Counted from the first letter of the stretch, positions 25,293 to 34,621 are shown. The stretch: 64,000 nucleotides of DNA from Rhizobium laguerreae (GCF_002008165.1 NZ_MRDM01000014.1:1116001-1180000); one strand, 5' to 3'. The notes: generated from the sequence alone by a model not told the origin. Made by a program: numbers and translations.

Positions 25293-25868
25293 ATGAGAGG
25301 TTTTAAAGGCGGCATGTTCGGCGGAGATTTCCGCATGGGCCGCAAATTTGCGGCTGGCGATCTCCAGCTCGTCATCCTGGCCCTGCTCGCTGAGCAGCCG
25401 CGCCACGGCTATGAATTGATAAAGTTGCTGGAGGAGCGGTCCGGCGGCTTCTACGTGCCGAGCCCCGGCGTCATCTATCCCGCCCTGACCTATCTCGAGG
25501 AAACTGGCCTTGCGGAGGTCGAGGTGGAGGGCGCCAAGAAGCTCTACCGTATCACCGAGGCCGGCCGCGGTCGCGTCGAGGAAAACCGCGACATGATCCT
25601 GCACACGCTCGCCAAGCTCGAGCGCATCGGTGAGAAGATGGCCCATGTGAAGCGTGTCTTCGAAACCGACCGTCACGGCGCCGACGAAGGCGATGACGGC
25701 GATTTCATGCAGGACGGTGGTGATATCCGCGCCGCCCGCATGCTGCTGCGCTCGGCCATGCGGATGCGCTATCCCTGGTCGAAACCCGAAGCCGCCCGCA
25801 TCGCCGGCATCCTCGAACGCGCCGCCACCGAAATCCTGCAAGGCGGCAGGCCGGGAACGCGGGGCTGA
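25293..25868 (+). CDS. PadR-family transcriptional regulator
   Basis: Winged-helix repressor, 191 aa. N-terminal DNA-binding part FAAGDLQLVILALLAEQPRHGYELIKLLEE, then PSPGVIYPALTYLEETGLAE and the LYRITEAGR wing, all standard PadR motifs; the C-terminal part is helical for dimerisation. I take the ATG at 25293, which has AAAGGA 7 bases upstream; an ATG at 25278 would add five residues. Likely autoregulated and controlling the divergent MFS transporter, by position. The inducer is unknown. Confidence 0.88.
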   Translation: MRGFKGGMFGGDFRMGRKFAAGDLQLVILALLAEQPRHGYELIKLLEERSGGFYVPSPGVIYPALTYLEETGLAEVEVEGAKKLYRITEAGRGRVEENRDMILHTLAKLERIGEKMAHVKRVFETDRHGADEGDDGDFMQDGGDIRAARMLLRSAMRMRYPWSKPEAARIAGILERAATEILQGGRPGTRG

Positions 25869-25936
25869 GGCGAAGACTGTGTGGCGGGATGCGAAACGGA
25901 GTCAGCTCCCGCCATCTTCATTGTCCAGCGTCGGTC

Positions 25937-26695
25937 TTACGCCCGCTCATCCGGCAAGGTCAAAATCACCGGCCCGTTGCGCGTCGCGACCACCGTGTGT
26001 TCGTATTGCACGGTCGGCGCCTTCGGATCGGCATAGAGCGTCCAGGCATCGTCGCCGCCTTCGGCCCATGTCGCGCCGAGCGAGAGAAACGGCTCGACGG
26101 TGAAGACGAGACCTTCGGTCATCATCCGTTTTTCGGAAGGGTCCGGCCAGGTCGAGAGCTCGGCCGGCTCCTCATGCAGCGAGCGGCCGACGCCGTGGCT
26201 CGCCAGATTGGCGACCAGCGTATAGCGGTTCTTCTGCGCAAAGGCGCCGACGGCGGTGCCGATCTTTGCCAGCGGCTCGCCCGATTTGACCTGGTTGAGC
26301 CCGACCCAGAGCGCCCGCTTGCCGTCGCGGCAAAGCCGCTCGATCTTCGGCTTGACCGGCGGCATCGTGAAGGAGGCGCCGGTATCGGCGAAGAAGCCGT
26401 CCTTTTCCGCCGAGACGTCGATATTGATGAGATCGCCGGCGCGGATGACGCGCGGGCCGGGAATGCCGTGGGCGATTTCCTCATTGATGCTGATGCAAGT
26501 GGCGCCGGGAAACTGATAGCAGAACTCCGGCGCCGAACGCGCGCCCGAATCCTCGAGCACCTTGCGGCCGATCCGGTCGAGCTCCAGCGTCGTCATGCCG
26601 GGCTCCATCGCCGCCGCCATCACCTGAATGGCGTTGGCGCAGATGCGGCCGATCTCCTTGAGCTTTACCAGTTCGTCGTCGTTTGCGATAACCAT
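25937..26695 (-). CDS. map: Methionine aminopeptidase, type I
   Basis: Removes N-terminal Met from nascent proteins; 252 aa, the usual type I length. Metal ligands are visible: Asp in NIDVSAEKDGFFADTGASF (two Asp), His in ASHGVGRSLHEEP, Glu in FTVEPFLS and Glu in VQYEHTVV. The substrate-pocket His is in INEEIAHGIPG. Some positions differ from the main chromosomal enzyme (for example EIAHG rather than VCHG), so this may be a second paralogue. It is a single gene whose upstream gap holds a palindromic element. Confidence 0.92.
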   Translation of the reverse strand: MVIANDDELVKLKEIGRICANAIQVMAAAMEPGMTTLELDRIGRKVLEDSGARSAPEFCYQFPGATCISINEEIAHGIPGPRVIRAGDLINIDVSAEKDGFFADTGASFTMPPVKPKIERLCRDGKRALWVGLNQVKSGEPLAKIGTAVGAFAQKNRYTLVANLASHGVGRSLHEEPAELSTWPDPSEKRMMTEGLVFTVEPFLSLGATWAEGGDDAWTLYADPKAPTVQYEHTVVATRNGPVILTLPDERA

Positions 26696-26736
26696 TCGTC
26701 TGTTCCGGCCTTGCGCAGGGCGGCAGCGGCCGCCTT

Positions 26737-26836
26737 AGAGCGCCGCGCCTCCAACAGGAAGCCCTAAGGACGCTCTGTCACTTCGAATCTGCGCATACTC
26801 CGTTGCGAAAATCGATTCCGATTTTCGGCATTATGC
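26737..26836. repeat. Palindromic intergenic element, family A copy 3 (inverted)
   Basis: The complement of this stretch reads as copy 2 in the same order: CGAAAATCGGAATCGATTTTCG, then GATTCGAAGTGACAGAGCGTCC, then GGCGCGGCGCTCTAA. The core AAATCG dyad is at about 26810-26831. It fills the gap between map and the luciferase-like gene. It is the most diverged family A copy in its flanks. Confidence 0.7.
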
Positions 26837-26841
26837 GCTCG

Positions 26842-27906
26842 TCAAGCCGTGGCTTTCGCCTCTTCGCTGCTATCAGTCAACGCCTTTCTGACGATCGGCG
26901 CGACTTTCGTGCCGTAAAGCTCGATGCCACGCATGATCTCGGCATGCGGCATCAGGCCGATCGCCATCTGCAGCAGGAAGCGGTCGTTCTTGAAGAGTGC
27001 ATGATGGGCGATGATCTTTTCGGCGACCACCTCGGGATCACCGACGAAGAGCGCACCGTTCGGCCCGCGCGACATGTCGAAATGCGCCCGGTTCGTGGGC
27101 CCCCAGCCACGCTCGCGGCCGATGCGGTTCATCACCTCGGCCTGAGGTCCGTAAAATTGGTCGGCGGCGGCGGCCGTCGTATCGGCGATGAAGCCGTGGA
27201 CATTGATGCTGGTCTTCAGCTTCGACTGATCCTGCCCTGCCCGGCGCGCGGCCTCGCGGTAGAGATCGAAGAGCGGCGCAAAACGGCGCGGCTCGCCGCC
27301 GATGATCGCCAGCGCCACCGGCAGGCCCAGCGCGCCGGCGCGCGCCGCCGACTGCGGCGTACCGCCGACCGCGACCCAGAGCGGCAACGTATCCTGCAGC
27401 GGCCTGGGATAGACGCCGCGCCCGTTGATCGGCGCGCGAAGTTCACCCTTCCACTCCACAAGCTCGCTGTCGCGCAGCGCCAGCAGCAGATCGAGCTTCT
27501 CCTCGAAAAGCTGGTCGTAATCTTCGAGATTATAGCCGAACAGCGGGAAGGACTCGATGAAGGAGCCGCGCCCCGCCATGATTTCGGCGCGGCCGTTGGA
27601 GATCAGATCGAGCGTGGAAAACTGCTGGAAGACACGCACCGGATCATCGGAGGAGAGCACGGTGACCGCACTGGTCAGCCGGATATTCCTGGTCTTGACG
27701 GCAGCCGCCGCCAGCACGACCGCCGGAGCAGACGCCGCATAATCGGGTCGGTGATGCTCGCCGAGGCCGAAGACGTCGAGCCCCACCTGATCGGCAAGCT
27801 CGATCTCCTCGATAAGATGCTTCAGCCGTTCGGCCGCTTCCGCTCCTTTGCTGCGGGAGGGGTTCGGATTGGCGTCGGCGAATGTGTAAAGCCCCAGTTC
27901 CATCAT
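26842..27906 (-). CDS. LLM-class (luciferase-like) flavin-dependent oxidoreductase
   Basis: TIM-barrel monooxygenase-type protein of 354 aa that uses reduced FMN or F420. It begins MMELGLYTFADANPNPSR and shows LADQVGLDVFGLGEHHRPDYAASAPAVVLAAAA, AVTVLSSDDPVRVFQQFSTLDLISNGRAEIMAGRGSF and EEKLDLLLALRDSE, standard for the family. The start is set at 27906 (AGGA about 5 bases upstream); the frame runs to 28059 but upstream residues are not family-like. Substrate unknown. Single gene. Confidence 0.85.
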   Translation of the reverse strand: MMELGLYTFADANPNPSRSKGAEAAERLKHLIEEIELADQVGLDVFGLGEHHRPDYAASAPAVVLAAAAVKTRNIRLTSAVTVLSSDDPVRVFQQFSTLDLISNGRAEIMAGRGSFIESFPLFGYNLEDYDQLFEEKLDLLLALRDSELVEWKGELRAPINGRGVYPRPLQDTLPLWVAVGGTPQSAARAGALGLPVALAIIGGEPRRFAPLFDLYREAARRAGQDQSKLKTSINVHGFIADTTAAAADQFYGPQAEVMNRIGRERGWGPTNRAHFDMSRGPNGALFVGDPEVVAEKIIAHHALFKNDRFLLQMAIGLMPHAEIMRGIELYGTKVAPIVRKALTDSSEEAKATA

Positions 27907-28145
27907 CGGCATCCTGTTGAATTCTCGGCTGAGATAAGGATGCCGGGGATGCAGCGCAAATACAAATTCTGGAACGGAATGTTCGAGAATCTCGATAGCG
28001 GCATGATATCTCTGACGATCTGGAAGATCTATCGAAGACCAATTCGAATCTGAATTCAACGACTTCGAAGCACCGGCGGAATCATCTTTCGAACCGCCTC
28101 AAACCTTGCTTGAAGCGTCAGGACGACGCGGTCTCGCCGCGCCGC

Positions 28146-28613
28146 TCACATCTTCGCCAGCAGCTCCGCCAGCTGGTCCGCGGCCTTGCCCCACCCTTCG
28201 TGGAAGCCCATCTTCTCGTGTGCTTCCTTGTCCTCGGCGCGCCAGTGGAGCGCCTTGGCCGTATATTTCGTGCGACCTTTGCCGAGATCTTCGAGCAGGA
28301 TGAGGCCCGTGAAGAAAGGTTTCTCGGAAGGCACCCAGGCGCTGGTATAGGCATCGGTGAAGACGATCTTCTCGTTCTCGACGATCTCGAGATAGACGCC
28401 ACGGTTCGGGTATTGATTGCCCTCGGGATCCTGCATGACGACGACGCTGGAACCGCCGGGACGGACGTCGAGCGTTGCCTCCGTCACACCCCAGGGACGC
28501 GGCACGAACCACTGCTTCAGCAGATCGGGATCGGTCCATGCCTTGTAGATCTTCTCGCGCGGCGCGTCGAATTCGCGAACGAGGACGAGTTCATGTTGTG
28601 TGCTGGCGGTCAT
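28146..28613 (-). CDS. SRPBCC (AHSA1/START-like) protein
   Basis: A 155-aa helix-grip protein of the activator-of-Hsp90-ATPase homologue type: ELVLVREFDAPREKIYKAWTDPDLLKQWF at the start and GFHEGWGKAADQLAELL at the end are diagnostic. Such proteins bind hydrophobic ligands; many are encoded beside ArsR or ECF sigma genes. It lies 100 bases downstream of the ECF sigma gene on the same strand and may belong to its transcript. Its actual ligand is unknown. Confidence 0.87.
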   Translation of the reverse strand: MTASTQHELVLVREFDAPREKIYKAWTDPDLLKQWFVPRPWGVTEATLDVRPGGSSVVVMQDPEGNQYPNRGVYLEIVENEKIVFTDAYTSAWVPSEKPFFTGLILLEDLGKGRTKYTAKALHWRAEDKEAHEKMGFHEGWGKAADQLAELLAKM

Positions 28614-28713
28614 CTCGACATCTCTCCATTTGAATGAAACCTGTTCCCTGGCAGGTTGTTACAAGGACGTGTCAGAGTTCGCCGTTCCGACACCGCGCCG
28701 GCCTTTTCGCATT

Positions 28714-29973
28714 TTATTTTGCGATCGGCTGCGTGGCCTCTTCCTGCATCTTGTCGATCTGCCGGCGGATATGGGCTGCCTCAGCCGCCGAATGGGCGAG
28801 CGCAATGGCGCGGTCGAAGGCTTCGCGCGCCTGGCTGGTCAAGCCAAGCTGCTTCAGCAGTCCGCCTCGTAAGCCGTGATAGTAGAAATAGCCGCCGAGT
28901 TTTTCGCCAAGAGGATCGATGAGATCGAGCGCATCCTGCGCACCCTGGAGCTTGGAGACGACGACGGCCCGGTTCAGCGTTATGACAGGCGATGGCTGGA
29001 GACGCTCCAACGCGCGATAGAGCAGATCGATCTCCACCCAGTCGGTATCCTCGGCGCGCTTTGCGCGGGAGTGAACGGCGGCGATGGCTGCCTGAATCTG
29101 ATAGGGAGCGGGCCGGCGATGGCGCAGCGCCTTGTCGAGCAGCGCCAAGGCCTCGTTGATGAAGGGCTGGTTCCATAGCGACCGGTCCTGATCTTCGAGC
29201 AGCACGATCTCGTCCTCGGCGCTGAAGCGCGCCGGCCGGCGCGAGATCTGCAGGAGCATGAGCGCAAGCAGCCCCATCAGCTCCGGTTCGGATGGGAAGA
29301 TATGCAGCATCAATCGCGCCAGCCGGATCGCCTCGTCGCTGAAGGCGGCCGCCTCATGCCTGGGATCGGCCTGGCTGTAGCCCTCGTTGAAGATCAGGTA
29401 AATCATCGTGCTGACGATCGAGAGCCGCTCCGCTCTTTCCTGCGGGCTCGGCGTTTCGAAAGGTACCCCAGCCTTGGCGACGCGCGCCTTGGCCCGGGTG
29501 ATGCGCTGTTCCATGGCGCTTTCGGAAACCAGGAAGGCACGCGCGATCTGCGACACCGAAAGGCCGGAGACGATGCGCAGCGCCAGCGCGATCTGCTGGG
29601 TTGCCGGCAGATCGGGATGGCAGCAGATGAACAGCAGCCGCAGAATATCGTCGCGATAATTGGAATCATCCAGCCGCTCGGCGATATCGCTTTCGGCATC
29701 CTCGGTATCGGAAATGACGTCTTCATCCGGCAGAGCCTGGATCTTCGCCCGCTTGCGCACCGCATCGATGCCGCTGTTGCGGCCGACGAAGATGAGCCAG
29801 GCTGTGGGATCACGCGGCGGCCCTTTCTCCGGCCATGTCCGGATCGCCCTCAGGCACGCCTCCTGAAACGCCTCTTCCGCTGTATCGAGATTGCGGAAAT
29901 AGCGCAGCAGTGCGCCGAGCGCCTTCGGGCGGGCCGAGGCAAGTGCGTGGTCGATCCAGGCAATGTCTGTCAT
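28714..29973 (-). CDS. ECF sigma factor with C-terminal TPR-like domain (ECF42 type)
   Basis: RNA polymerase sigma factor, 419 aa, twice the usual ECF length. Region 2 includes RYFRNLDTAEEAFQEACLRAIRTWPEKGPPRDPTAWL; region 4 is QQIALALRIVSGLSVSQIARAFLVSESAMEQRITRAKARV. Residues 180-419 form a helical, TPR-like extension (AYSQADPRHEAAAFSDEAIRLARLM onward) typical of the ECF42/SigJ-like group, in which the extension replaces an anti-sigma factor. Its start overlaps the stop of a YciI (DGPF) gene by 4 bases, the conserved partnership of this group. Probably regulates its own operon; signal unknown. Confidence 0.88.
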   Translation of the reverse strand: MTDIAWIDHALASARPKALGALLRYFRNLDTAEEAFQEACLRAIRTWPEKGPPRDPTAWLIFVGRNSGIDAVRKRAKIQALPDEDVISDTEDAESDIAERLDDSNYRDDILRLLFICCHPDLPATQQIALALRIVSGLSVSQIARAFLVSESAMEQRITRAKARVAKAGVPFETPSPQERAERLSIVSTMIYLIFNEGYSQADPRHEAAAFSDEAIRLARLMLHIFPSEPELMGLLALMLLQISRRPARFSAEDEIVLLEDQDRSLWNQPFINEALALLDKALRHRRPAPYQIQAAIAAVHSRAKRAEDTDWVEIDLLYRALERLQPSPVITLNRAVVVSKLQGAQDALDLIDPLGEKLGGYFYYHGLRGGLLKQLGLTSQAREAFDRAIALAHSAAEAAHIRRQIDKMQEEATQPIAK

Positions 29974-30344
29974 GATGAAGCATCTCCCGGCCTGAAGACG
30001 TAGAAAGGCCGAATTTCGTAAGAGGTGGAACCTGGATTGACGGATGAAAGCTGCTTCGAGAAGGCGATCGCCTCGTCGAGCGTTTCGAAGTCGACCACAT
30101 AGAAGCCGAGAAGCGCCTCTTTCGTTTCCGCAAAAGGCCCATCGATGACCAAGGGCTCGTCCTTGCCCTTGCGCACGGTGGTCGCAGCCGTCGTCGGCAT
30201 CAGCCGGCCGACAGGACCGAGCCTGCCGGATGCGGCAAGCGGCTCCTGTACGGCGTAGAGTTTCTCCATGACGGCAGCCTCCTCCTCCTTGCTCCAGGCG
30301 AAGACGGTTTCCTCATGGGCGTAACAAAGGATTGCATAAAGCAT
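29970..30344 (-). CDS. YciI-related (DGPF) protein
   Basis: A 124-aa ferredoxin-like-fold protein carrying the eponymous motif DGPFAETKEALLGFYVVD. It starts MLYAILCYAHEE. YciI-like proteins near ECF42 sigma genes are thought to be small enzymes or sensors, but their function is not established. First gene of a coupled pair with the sigma gene (ATGA overlap at 29970-29973), and probably the main target promoter lies upstream of it in 30345-30517. Confidence 0.88.
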   Translation of the reverse strand: MLYAILCYAHEETVFAWSKEEEAAVMEKLYAVQEPLAASGRLGPVGRLMPTTAATTVRKGKDEPLVIDGPFAETKEALLGFYVVDFETLDEAIAFSKQLSSVNPGSTSYEIRPFYVFRPGDASS

Positions 30345-30517
30345 CGCTCACTCCTCTTTTTGAATGACGAAGGAGTAACCGCTTACCCGACAGGCCGCAT
30401 CAAAAAATTATTGACCGGAAATTCGTGATCTTCTCGAGCAGGCAACGCCGTGGCTACAGAAATAGCCGAGTATCTCGTAGAAACGAGCGGAGTTATATCG
30501 CGGCTCCATCCGCCCCC

Positions 30518-32011
30518 TTACCCCTCACTCAGCGTCCGCTTGACCGCATTCTTCCAACCCTTGAGCTTTGCCGCCCGCACCTTCTCGTCCATCTCGGGCT
30601 CGAACCGCCGATCGCGTTTCCACGTCGCCGAAAAACCGTCCCGGTCCGGCCACACCCCTGCCCGGCTGCCGGCGAGCCAGGCAGCCCCCAGCGCCGTCGT
30701 CTCCAGGATCACCGGGCGGTCGACCGGGGCATCGAGCAAATCGGCAAGGCGCTGCATCGTCCAGTTAGAGGCGACCATGCCGCCGTCGACGCGCAGCACG
30801 GTGTCGTCGGTGCCGTTCTTCCAGTCCTTCTGCATGGCGTCGAGCAGGTCGCGGGTCTGGTAGCAGACGGCTTCCAGTGCCGCCCGGGAGAGTTCCGCCG
30901 GCCCGCTATTGCGCGTCAGCCCGAAGATCGCGCCGCGCGCCTTGGCATCCCAGTGCGGTGCGCCAAGCCCGGTAAAGGCGGGCACGAGATAGACCTCCTG
31001 GGTCGGATCGGCCCTTTCGGCAAGGGCATTGGTCTCGGCGGCGCTGCCGATGATGCCGAGCCCGTCCCGCAGCCATTGCACCGCGGCGCCGGCGATGAAG
31101 ATCGAACCTTCCAACGCATAGGTCGTCTCGCCGTTCAGGCGGTAGGCGATGGTGGTCAACAGCCGGTTTTTGGACCGCACCATATCGGCGCCGGTATTGA
31201 GCAGCGCGAAACAGCCGGTGCCGTAGGTTGATTTCATCATGCCCGGCGCAAAACACGCCTGGCCAATGGTCGCTGCCTGCTGATCGCCGGCCACGCCGAG
31301 GATCGGGATAGCAGCACCGAAAATATCAGGATCGACCGTGCCGAAATCGGCGGCGCAATCCTTGACCTCCGGCAGCATGGCGGCGGGGACTCTCAGAATC
31401 TCAAGCAGATCCTCGTCCCACGTGTTTTCGGCAATGTTGTACATCAGCGTGCGCGAGGCGTTGGTGGCATCGGTGACGAAGCTCTTGCCACCCGTCAGCC
31501 GCCAGATCAGGAAGGTGTCGATCGTGCCGAAGCAGAGATCGCCCCTGGCGGCGCGCGCCCGCGCGCCCTTCACGTTAGCCAGCATCCATGAGAGCTTGGT
31601 GCCGGAAAAATAGGGATCGAGGATCAGCCCGGTCTTCTTCGTGAACAGCCGCTCGAGATCCTGCCGTTTCAGATTGTCGCAATAGCTTGCCGTACGCCGG
31701 TCCTGCCAGACGATGGCATTCTGGATCGGCCGGCCCGTCTCGCGCTCCCAGACGACGACGGTCTCGCGCTGGTTGGTGATGCCGAGCGCTGCAAGATCCC
31801 TAGCCTCGATCCCGGCATCGCGCAGCGCCATGTGGACGGTGGAGACGACCGAATCCCAGATCTCCTCGGGATCGTGCTCGACCCAGCCGGAGCGCGGATA
31901 GATCTGGGTAAATTCCTTCTGGCCCTTGCCGGCGACATGCATGTCGCCATCGAAGACGATCGCCCGCGTCGACGTCGTTCCCTGATCGATCGCCAGAACA
32001 TATCCGCTCAT
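30518..32011 (-). CDS. glpK: Glycerol kinase
   Basis: Phosphorylates glycerol to glycerol-3-phosphate; 497 aa, full length for the FGGY family. Motifs: MSGYVLAIDQGTTSTRAIVFD (phosphate 1 loop), GWVEHDPEEIWDSV, ITNQRETVVVWERETGRP, FDAT-like GTIDTFLIWRLTGG, and GLGAPHWDAKARGAIFGLTRNS, with LRVDGGMVASNWTMQ near the end. GGGAGGA precedes the ATG. No glycerol facilitator or regulator adjoins, so glycerol uptake genes must be elsewhere. Confidence 0.96.
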   Translation of the reverse strand: MSGYVLAIDQGTTSTRAIVFDGDMHVAGKGQKEFTQIYPRSGWVEHDPEEIWDSVVSTVHMALRDAGIEARDLAALGITNQRETVVVWERETGRPIQNAIVWQDRRTASYCDNLKRQDLERLFTKKTGLILDPYFSGTKLSWMLANVKGARARAARGDLCFGTIDTFLIWRLTGGKSFVTDATNASRTLMYNIAENTWDEDLLEILRVPAAMLPEVKDCAADFGTVDPDIFGAAIPILGVAGDQQAATIGQACFAPGMMKSTYGTGCFALLNTGADMVRSKNRLLTTIAYRLNGETTYALEGSIFIAGAAVQWLRDGLGIIGSAAETNALAERADPTQEVYLVPAFTGLGAPHWDAKARGAIFGLTRNSGPAELSRAALEAVCYQTRDLLDAMQKDWKNGTDDTVLRVDGGMVASNWTMQRLADLLDAPVDRPVILETTALGAAWLAGSRAGVWPDRDGFSATWKRDRRFEPEMDEKVRAAKLKGWKNAVKRTLSEG

Positions 32012-32169
32012 GAAATTCCTCCCTTAACATGTGGATTATCGTGACAAATCAATAGGCCACGGATGCGGGCGAGAAAAGCGAATAAAGCGGAATTGCCAGC
32101 CCGCCGGCTTTAGGCATAACCTCGCAGTCAACGCTGCAACGCAGCATCGCGATTTTCAGGGAGAACAGC

Positions 32170-32946
32170 ATGAGCAGAACAGTTGTCGTCACCGGTTCCA
32201 CCAGCGGCATCGGCCTTGCGATCGCCACTGCCTTCGCCGAAACGGGCGACAACGTCGTCATCAATGGTTTCGGAAAGGCTGATGAAATCAATGCGATCGT
32301 CGAACGGCTTGAATCATTGTCCAAAGGCCGGGCGCTCTATCATCCGGCCGACATGACGAAGCCGGCCGAGATCGCCGACCTGATCGAAACGGCTGCCAAG
32401 ACCTTCGGCGGCGTCGATGTCCTGGTCAACAATGCCGGCATCCAGCACGTCGAGAAGATCGAGGATTTCCCGATCGAGAAATGGGATCAGATCATCGCGA
32501 TCAATCTGTCGAGTTCCTTTCATACCATGCGCGCCGCAATCCCGCTGATGAAGACGAAGAAGCATGGCCGCATTATCAACATTGCCTCGGCCCACGGCCT
32601 CGTCGCCTCTCCCTTCAAATCCGCCTATGTCGCGGCAAAACATGGTATATTAGGCCTGACGAAGACGGCAGCACTCGAGCTTGCCGAGTTCGGCGTAACC
32701 GTGAACGCCATTTGCCCCGGCTACGTGCTGACCCCGCTCGTCGAGAAGCAGATCCCGGACACCGCCAAGGCCCGCGGCATGACCGAGGAGCAGGTAAAGA
32801 GCGAAGTCATCCTCAAGGCGCAGCCGACGCACGAATTCGTCAAGGCCGAGGAGATCGGCGCACTGTCGCTCTACCTCGCCAGCGACGCCGCCCGCCAGGT
32901 GACCGGAACGCATATCTCGATTGACGGGGGCTGGACGGCGGCTTAA
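32170..32946 (+). CDS. bdhA: D-3-hydroxybutyrate dehydrogenase
   Basis: Short-chain dehydrogenase, 258 aa, oxidising 3-hydroxybutyrate released from the storage polymer PHB to acetoacetate with NAD. Motifs: TGSTSGIG (cofactor), NNAGIQHVEKIEDFP, and catalytic Ser/Tyr/Lys in IASAHGLVASPFKSAYVAAKHG, with ISIDGGWTAA at the end as in other BdhA proteins. GGGAGAA precedes the ATG. Followed after 27 bases by xdhA; a bdhA-xdhA-xdhB operon of mixed function is known in Sinorhizobium meliloti. Confidence 0.95.
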   Translation: MSRTVVVTGSTSGIGLAIATAFAETGDNVVINGFGKADEINAIVERLESLSKGRALYHPADMTKPAEIADLIETAAKTFGGVDVLVNNAGIQHVEKIEDFPIEKWDQIIAINLSSSFHTMRAAIPLMKTKKHGRIINIASAHGLVASPFKSAYVAAKHGILGLTKTAALELAEFGVTVNAICPGYVLTPLVEKQIPDTAKARGMTEEQVKSEVILKAQPTHEFVKAEEIGALSLYLASDAARQVTGTHISIDGGWTAA

Positions 32947-32973
32947 CCATTTGGAAAAACAACCGGGAACATC

Positions 32974-34440
32974 ATGAACGACAGCATCCGCTTCATCCTC
33001 AATGGCGAGGACATCACGCTTACCGATGTCGCGCCGACCGAGACGCTTCTCGATTTTCTGCGGTTGAAGCGACGGCTGACGGGCACCAAGGAAGGATGCG
33101 CCGAGGGCGATTGCGGCGCCTGCACCGTGCTCGTCGGCCGGCTGGCCGACGGCAAGCTCGCCTATGAATCCGTCAATGCCTGCATCCGTTTCATCGGCTC
33201 GCTGCACGCCACCCATGTGGTAACGGTCGAGCATCTGGCCGGCAGGGACGGCGCCCTGCATCCCGTCCAGCAGGCATTGGTCGATTGTCATGGCTCGCAA
33301 TGCGGCTTCTGCACCCCAGGCTTCGTCATGTCGCTTTACGGTCTCTGGCTCGCCAAGGAAAAGCCGAGCCGCCAGGAAATCGAAAAGGCGCTGCAAGGCA
33401 ATCTCTGTCGCTGCACGGGCTATGAGCCGATCGTCAAGGCCGCCGAGCAGGTGAGCCTGATGCGGCCGAGCACGCTCTTCGATCCGCTGGAACGGACGCG
33501 CTCTGAAATCGTCTCGCGGCTTTGGGCAATGCAGGCGAGCGGTACGATCAGGATTGCGAATGGCGAGGACCGGCTGATCGTGCCGGCTTCGGTCCAGGCG
33601 CTGGCCGAGGTCCTCTCGCAGGAACCCGACGCAATTATCGTCGCCGGCGCGACGGACGTCGGCCTCTGGGTGACGAAGCAGATGCGCAGGCTGAGCCCGG
33701 TTGTCTTCATCAATCATTTGAGCGAATTGCAATCGGTCACGGAAGGCGAGGACGGCGTTACCATCGGCGCCGGCGTCAGCTACACCAAGGCCTTCGAAGC
33801 AACCTCTCAGAAAATCCTGGCGCTCGGCCGGTTGATCGATCGCGTCGGCGGCGAGCAGGTGCGCAACATGGGCACGATTGGCGGCAACATCGCCAACGGC
33901 TCGCCGATCGGCGACAGCCCGCCGCCGCTGATCGCGCTCGGCGCGACGCTGACGCTGCGGTCCCTGGAAGGTCAGCGCAGAATGCCGCTCGAGGATTTCT
34001 TCATCGCCTATGGCAAGCAGGACCGAAAGCCCGGCGAATTCGTCGAGAGCATCTTTGTACCCTATCCGGCAGCAGCCAGCCGCTTTGCCGCCTACAAGAT
34101 CACCAAGCGCCGCGACGAGGACATCACAGCCGTGCTCGGCGCCTTCCTGCTGACGCTCGACGAGGCCGAAATCGTTTCCGACATCCGCATCGCCTTCGGC
34201 GGCATGGCGGCAACGCCGAAACGCGCCCGCACGGTGGAGGCCGAGTTGATCGGCAAACCATGGACGGAAGTGACGATCGAGGCAGCCCGCCCCGCATTCG
34301 ACGCCGACTACCAGCCGCTAACCGACTGGCGCGCCACGGCGGAATACCGACAACTGACGGCGAAGAACCTGTTGACGCGGTTCTATCTCGAGACCGTGGG
34401 CGCGCCGGCGGAGCTGAAGCGGTTCGAGGAGGTGGCGTAA
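32974..34440 (+). CDS. xdhA: Xanthine dehydrogenase small subunit (2Fe-2S and FAD)
   Basis: 488-aa subunit carrying electrons from the molybdenum centre to NAD. The first [2Fe-2S] domain has GCAEGDCGACTVL; the second has SQCGFCTPGFVMS and LCRCTGYEPI. The FAD domain (about residues 190-370) has AGATDVGLWVTKQ and GTIGGNIANGSPIGDSPP. The start is at the ATG 27 bases after bdhA. Between this gene and xdhB lies a 180-base gap filled by a palindromic element. Confidence 0.96.
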   Translation: MNDSIRFILNGEDITLTDVAPTETLLDFLRLKRRLTGTKEGCAEGDCGACTVLVGRLADGKLAYESVNACIRFIGSLHATHVVTVEHLAGRDGALHPVQQALVDCHGSQCGFCTPGFVMSLYGLWLAKEKPSRQEIEKALQGNLCRCTGYEPIVKAAEQVSLMRPSTLFDPLERTRSEIVSRLWAMQASGTIRIANGEDRLIVPASVQALAEVLSQEPDAIIVAGATDVGLWVTKQMRRLSPVVFINHLSELQSVTEGEDGVTIGAGVSYTKAFEATSQKILALGRLIDRVGGEQVRNMGTIGGNIANGSPIGDSPPPLIALGATLTLRSLEGQRRMPLEDFFIAYGKQDRKPGEFVESIFVPYPAAASRFAAYKITKRRDEDITAVLGAFLLTLDEAEIVSDIRIAFGGMAATPKRARTVEAELIGKPWTEVTIEAARPAFDADYQPLTDWRATAEYRQLTAKNLLTRFYLETVGAPAELKRFEEVA

Positions 34441-34467
34441 TGAAGATGATACATGTCAGCGCAAGCC

Positions 34468-34590
34468 ACCCACCTCATCCGGCAGCCGCCACCTTCTCCC
34501 CGCTGGGGAGAAGGGACTGCCGCGCCGTCTCTTTTCCACCTTCTCCCCTCGGGGAGAAGGTGCCCGAAGGGCGGATGAGGGGGCCGCACG
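34468..34590. repeat. Palindromic intergenic element, family B copy 2
   Basis: Contains CACCTTCTCCCCGCTGGGGAGAAG, a second dyad CCTTCTCCCCTCGGGGAGAAGG near 34537-34562, and the arm GCGGATGAGGGGGCC, all shared with the element at 22382-22506. It occupies the xdhA-xdhB gap, and the strong xdhB ribosome site GAAGGAGG follows about 18 bases after its end. Confidence 0.75.
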
Positions 34591-34621
34591 GCACCACACG
34601 TTCTCGCGAAGGAGGTATCTA

